Source: JAJKJG01 sp036386395
GTDB lineage: Bacteria > Pseudomonadota > Alphaproteobacteria > Rhizobiales > Beijerinckiaceae
Length of the DNA stretch: 13,394 nucleotides
Direction: 5' to 3'
Assembly: GCA_036386395.1 (NCBI GenBank)
Contig: DASVVU010000332.1
Span: forward strand, 1 to 13,394
Every line of letters begins with the position of its first letter. The stretch's first letter is position 1. Shown here piece after piece: positions 13,267-13,394 of this stretch. The translations under genes were made by a program, and so were the position numbers. The notes beneath the pieces are model-generated. The model did no database searches. It saw only the letters and a program-made list of their open reading frames with translations, and had not been told where the DNA came from.

Positions 13267-13304
13267 GGAGACTTCTGCGAAACTCGCCTTGAGGGGTGAT
13301 GTCT

Positions 13305-13330
13305 GATTCACTGCTGTTAGCGGGTGAATC
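13305..13330 (+). promoter_or_regulatory. Hairpin just before the transposase ribosome site
   Basis: GATTCAC (13305-13311) pairs with GTGAATC (13324-13330) over a 12-base loop. It ends directly before GGAGGG (13331-13336), the presumed ribosome site of the ATG at 13341. Hairpins in this place in insertion sequences limit translation from outside transcripts; that role here is inference. Confidence 0.4.
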
Positions 13331-13340
13331 GGAGGGCGGG

Positions 13341-13394
13341 ATGGCGGATCGTCAGATGAGCTTGGCGGAGGCGCTCTTGGACCCTCGGATGGGG
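13341..13394 (+). CDS. IS5-family transposase, N-terminal fragment (cut by window end)
   Basis: Only 18 codons are present: MADRQMSLAEALLDPRMG. The start is supported by GGAGGG four bases upstream. An in-frame ATG at 13299 would add 14 residues but lies within the hairpin. The pattern of a short polar start followed by [LM]S[LF]AEA and a DPR-G segment resembles the N-terminus of IS5-family DDE transposases, which continue with a Leu-rich helical region. The DDE catalytic residues lie beyond the window, so identity rests on this short match and on the terminal-repeat-like sequence upstream. It could also be an unrelated gene. Confidence 0.5.
   Translation, partial: MADRQMSLAEALLDPRMG

Larger units (their letters stand above)
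12798..13340. other. Non-coding region after the Pat-like gene
   Basis: I see no believable gene in these ~540 bases; the open frames crossing it are composition artefacts. It contains the second palindromic repeat (12860-12914), a short GTTAA/TTAAC inverted pair (12944-12960), the nested inverted repeat at 13035-13117, the composite palindrome at 13141-13266 and the left edge of an insertion sequence. No U-tract terminator for the Pat-like gene was found. Confidence 0.6.
13267..13394 (+). mobile_element. Left end of a putative IS5-type insertion sequence (partial)
   Basis: The terminal sequence GGAGACTTCTGCGAAACTCG (13267-13286) resembles the GAGAC-TTTGC-AAA type ends of IS5-group elements, and a transposase-like reading frame begins 74 bases inside. 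The element runs out of the window, so the right end and the target duplication cannot be seen. It abuts the palindromic repeat, a common insertion target. Confidence 0.5.

Noticed and set aside
12798..13300. tRNA or rRNA gene, or attachment site, in the gene-free region
   Set aside because: No cloverleaf, CCA end or conserved TTCGA loop in proper spacing was found; the structure is explained by palindromic repeats.

Overview
The window is high-GC chromosomal DNA, roughly 70-80 % GC in the housekeeping genes by eye. It most resembles an alphaproteobacterium of the Hyphomicrobiales, in the Methylobacterium/Rhizobiales style. The basis is extreme GC at third codon positions, two phasins of the polyhydroxyalkanoate (PHA) granule, a large soluble multi-PAS histidine kinase of PdhS/PleC character, and a full-length acyl-CoA synthetase/GNAT fusion of the Pat type. 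The genus is inferred from gene style, not from any marker gene.

Layout. 14-784 (+) is a short-chain dehydrogenase resembling polyol dehydrogenases. It converges on a small MerR-like HTH protein (806-1162, -). A gene-poor stretch follows with a palindromic repeat (1257-1336) and a strong minus-strand terminator (1397-1414). Two phasin genes (1436-2107 and 2134-2526, -) form an operon whose promoter carries two TTGTGCA-type repeats 21 bp apart. A histidine kinase (2766-5687, +) diverges from the phasins. Next come an orphan ATP-grasp protein with clearly lower GC (5774-6670, +) and a complete acyl-CoA dehydrogenase (6776-7927, +).

From about 7930 to 9880 the DNA looks accessory. It holds a predicted lipoprotein (8138-8539), two paralogous lipoproteins (8551-8967 and 9409-9813) and, between these two, a very basic Thr-Pro-Gly/Arg repeat protein (9022-9333) built on a 9-bp DNA repeat. 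Three consecutive hairpins close the group. Then comes the 907-residue acyl-CoA synthetase/acetyltransferase fusion (10074-12797, +). The last ~540 bases before the right-end ORF have no confident gene. They hold a second copy of the palindromic repeat, an 83-nt nested inverted repeat, a long composite palindrome, and finally the left end of what looks like an IS5-type insertion sequence with the first 18 codons of its transposase.

How it fits together. The phasins, acyl-CoA dehydrogenase and Pat-like enzyme all touch acetyl-/acyl-CoA and carbon storage, but they lie in separate transcription units and no pathway is demonstrated. The most unusual part is the lipoprotein/TPG-repeat group. In its repeat gene, differences between units fall at the silent third positions of one reading frame, which argues that this low-complexity protein is really made and selected. 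No recognised defence, CRISPR, toxin-antitoxin or secretion system was found.
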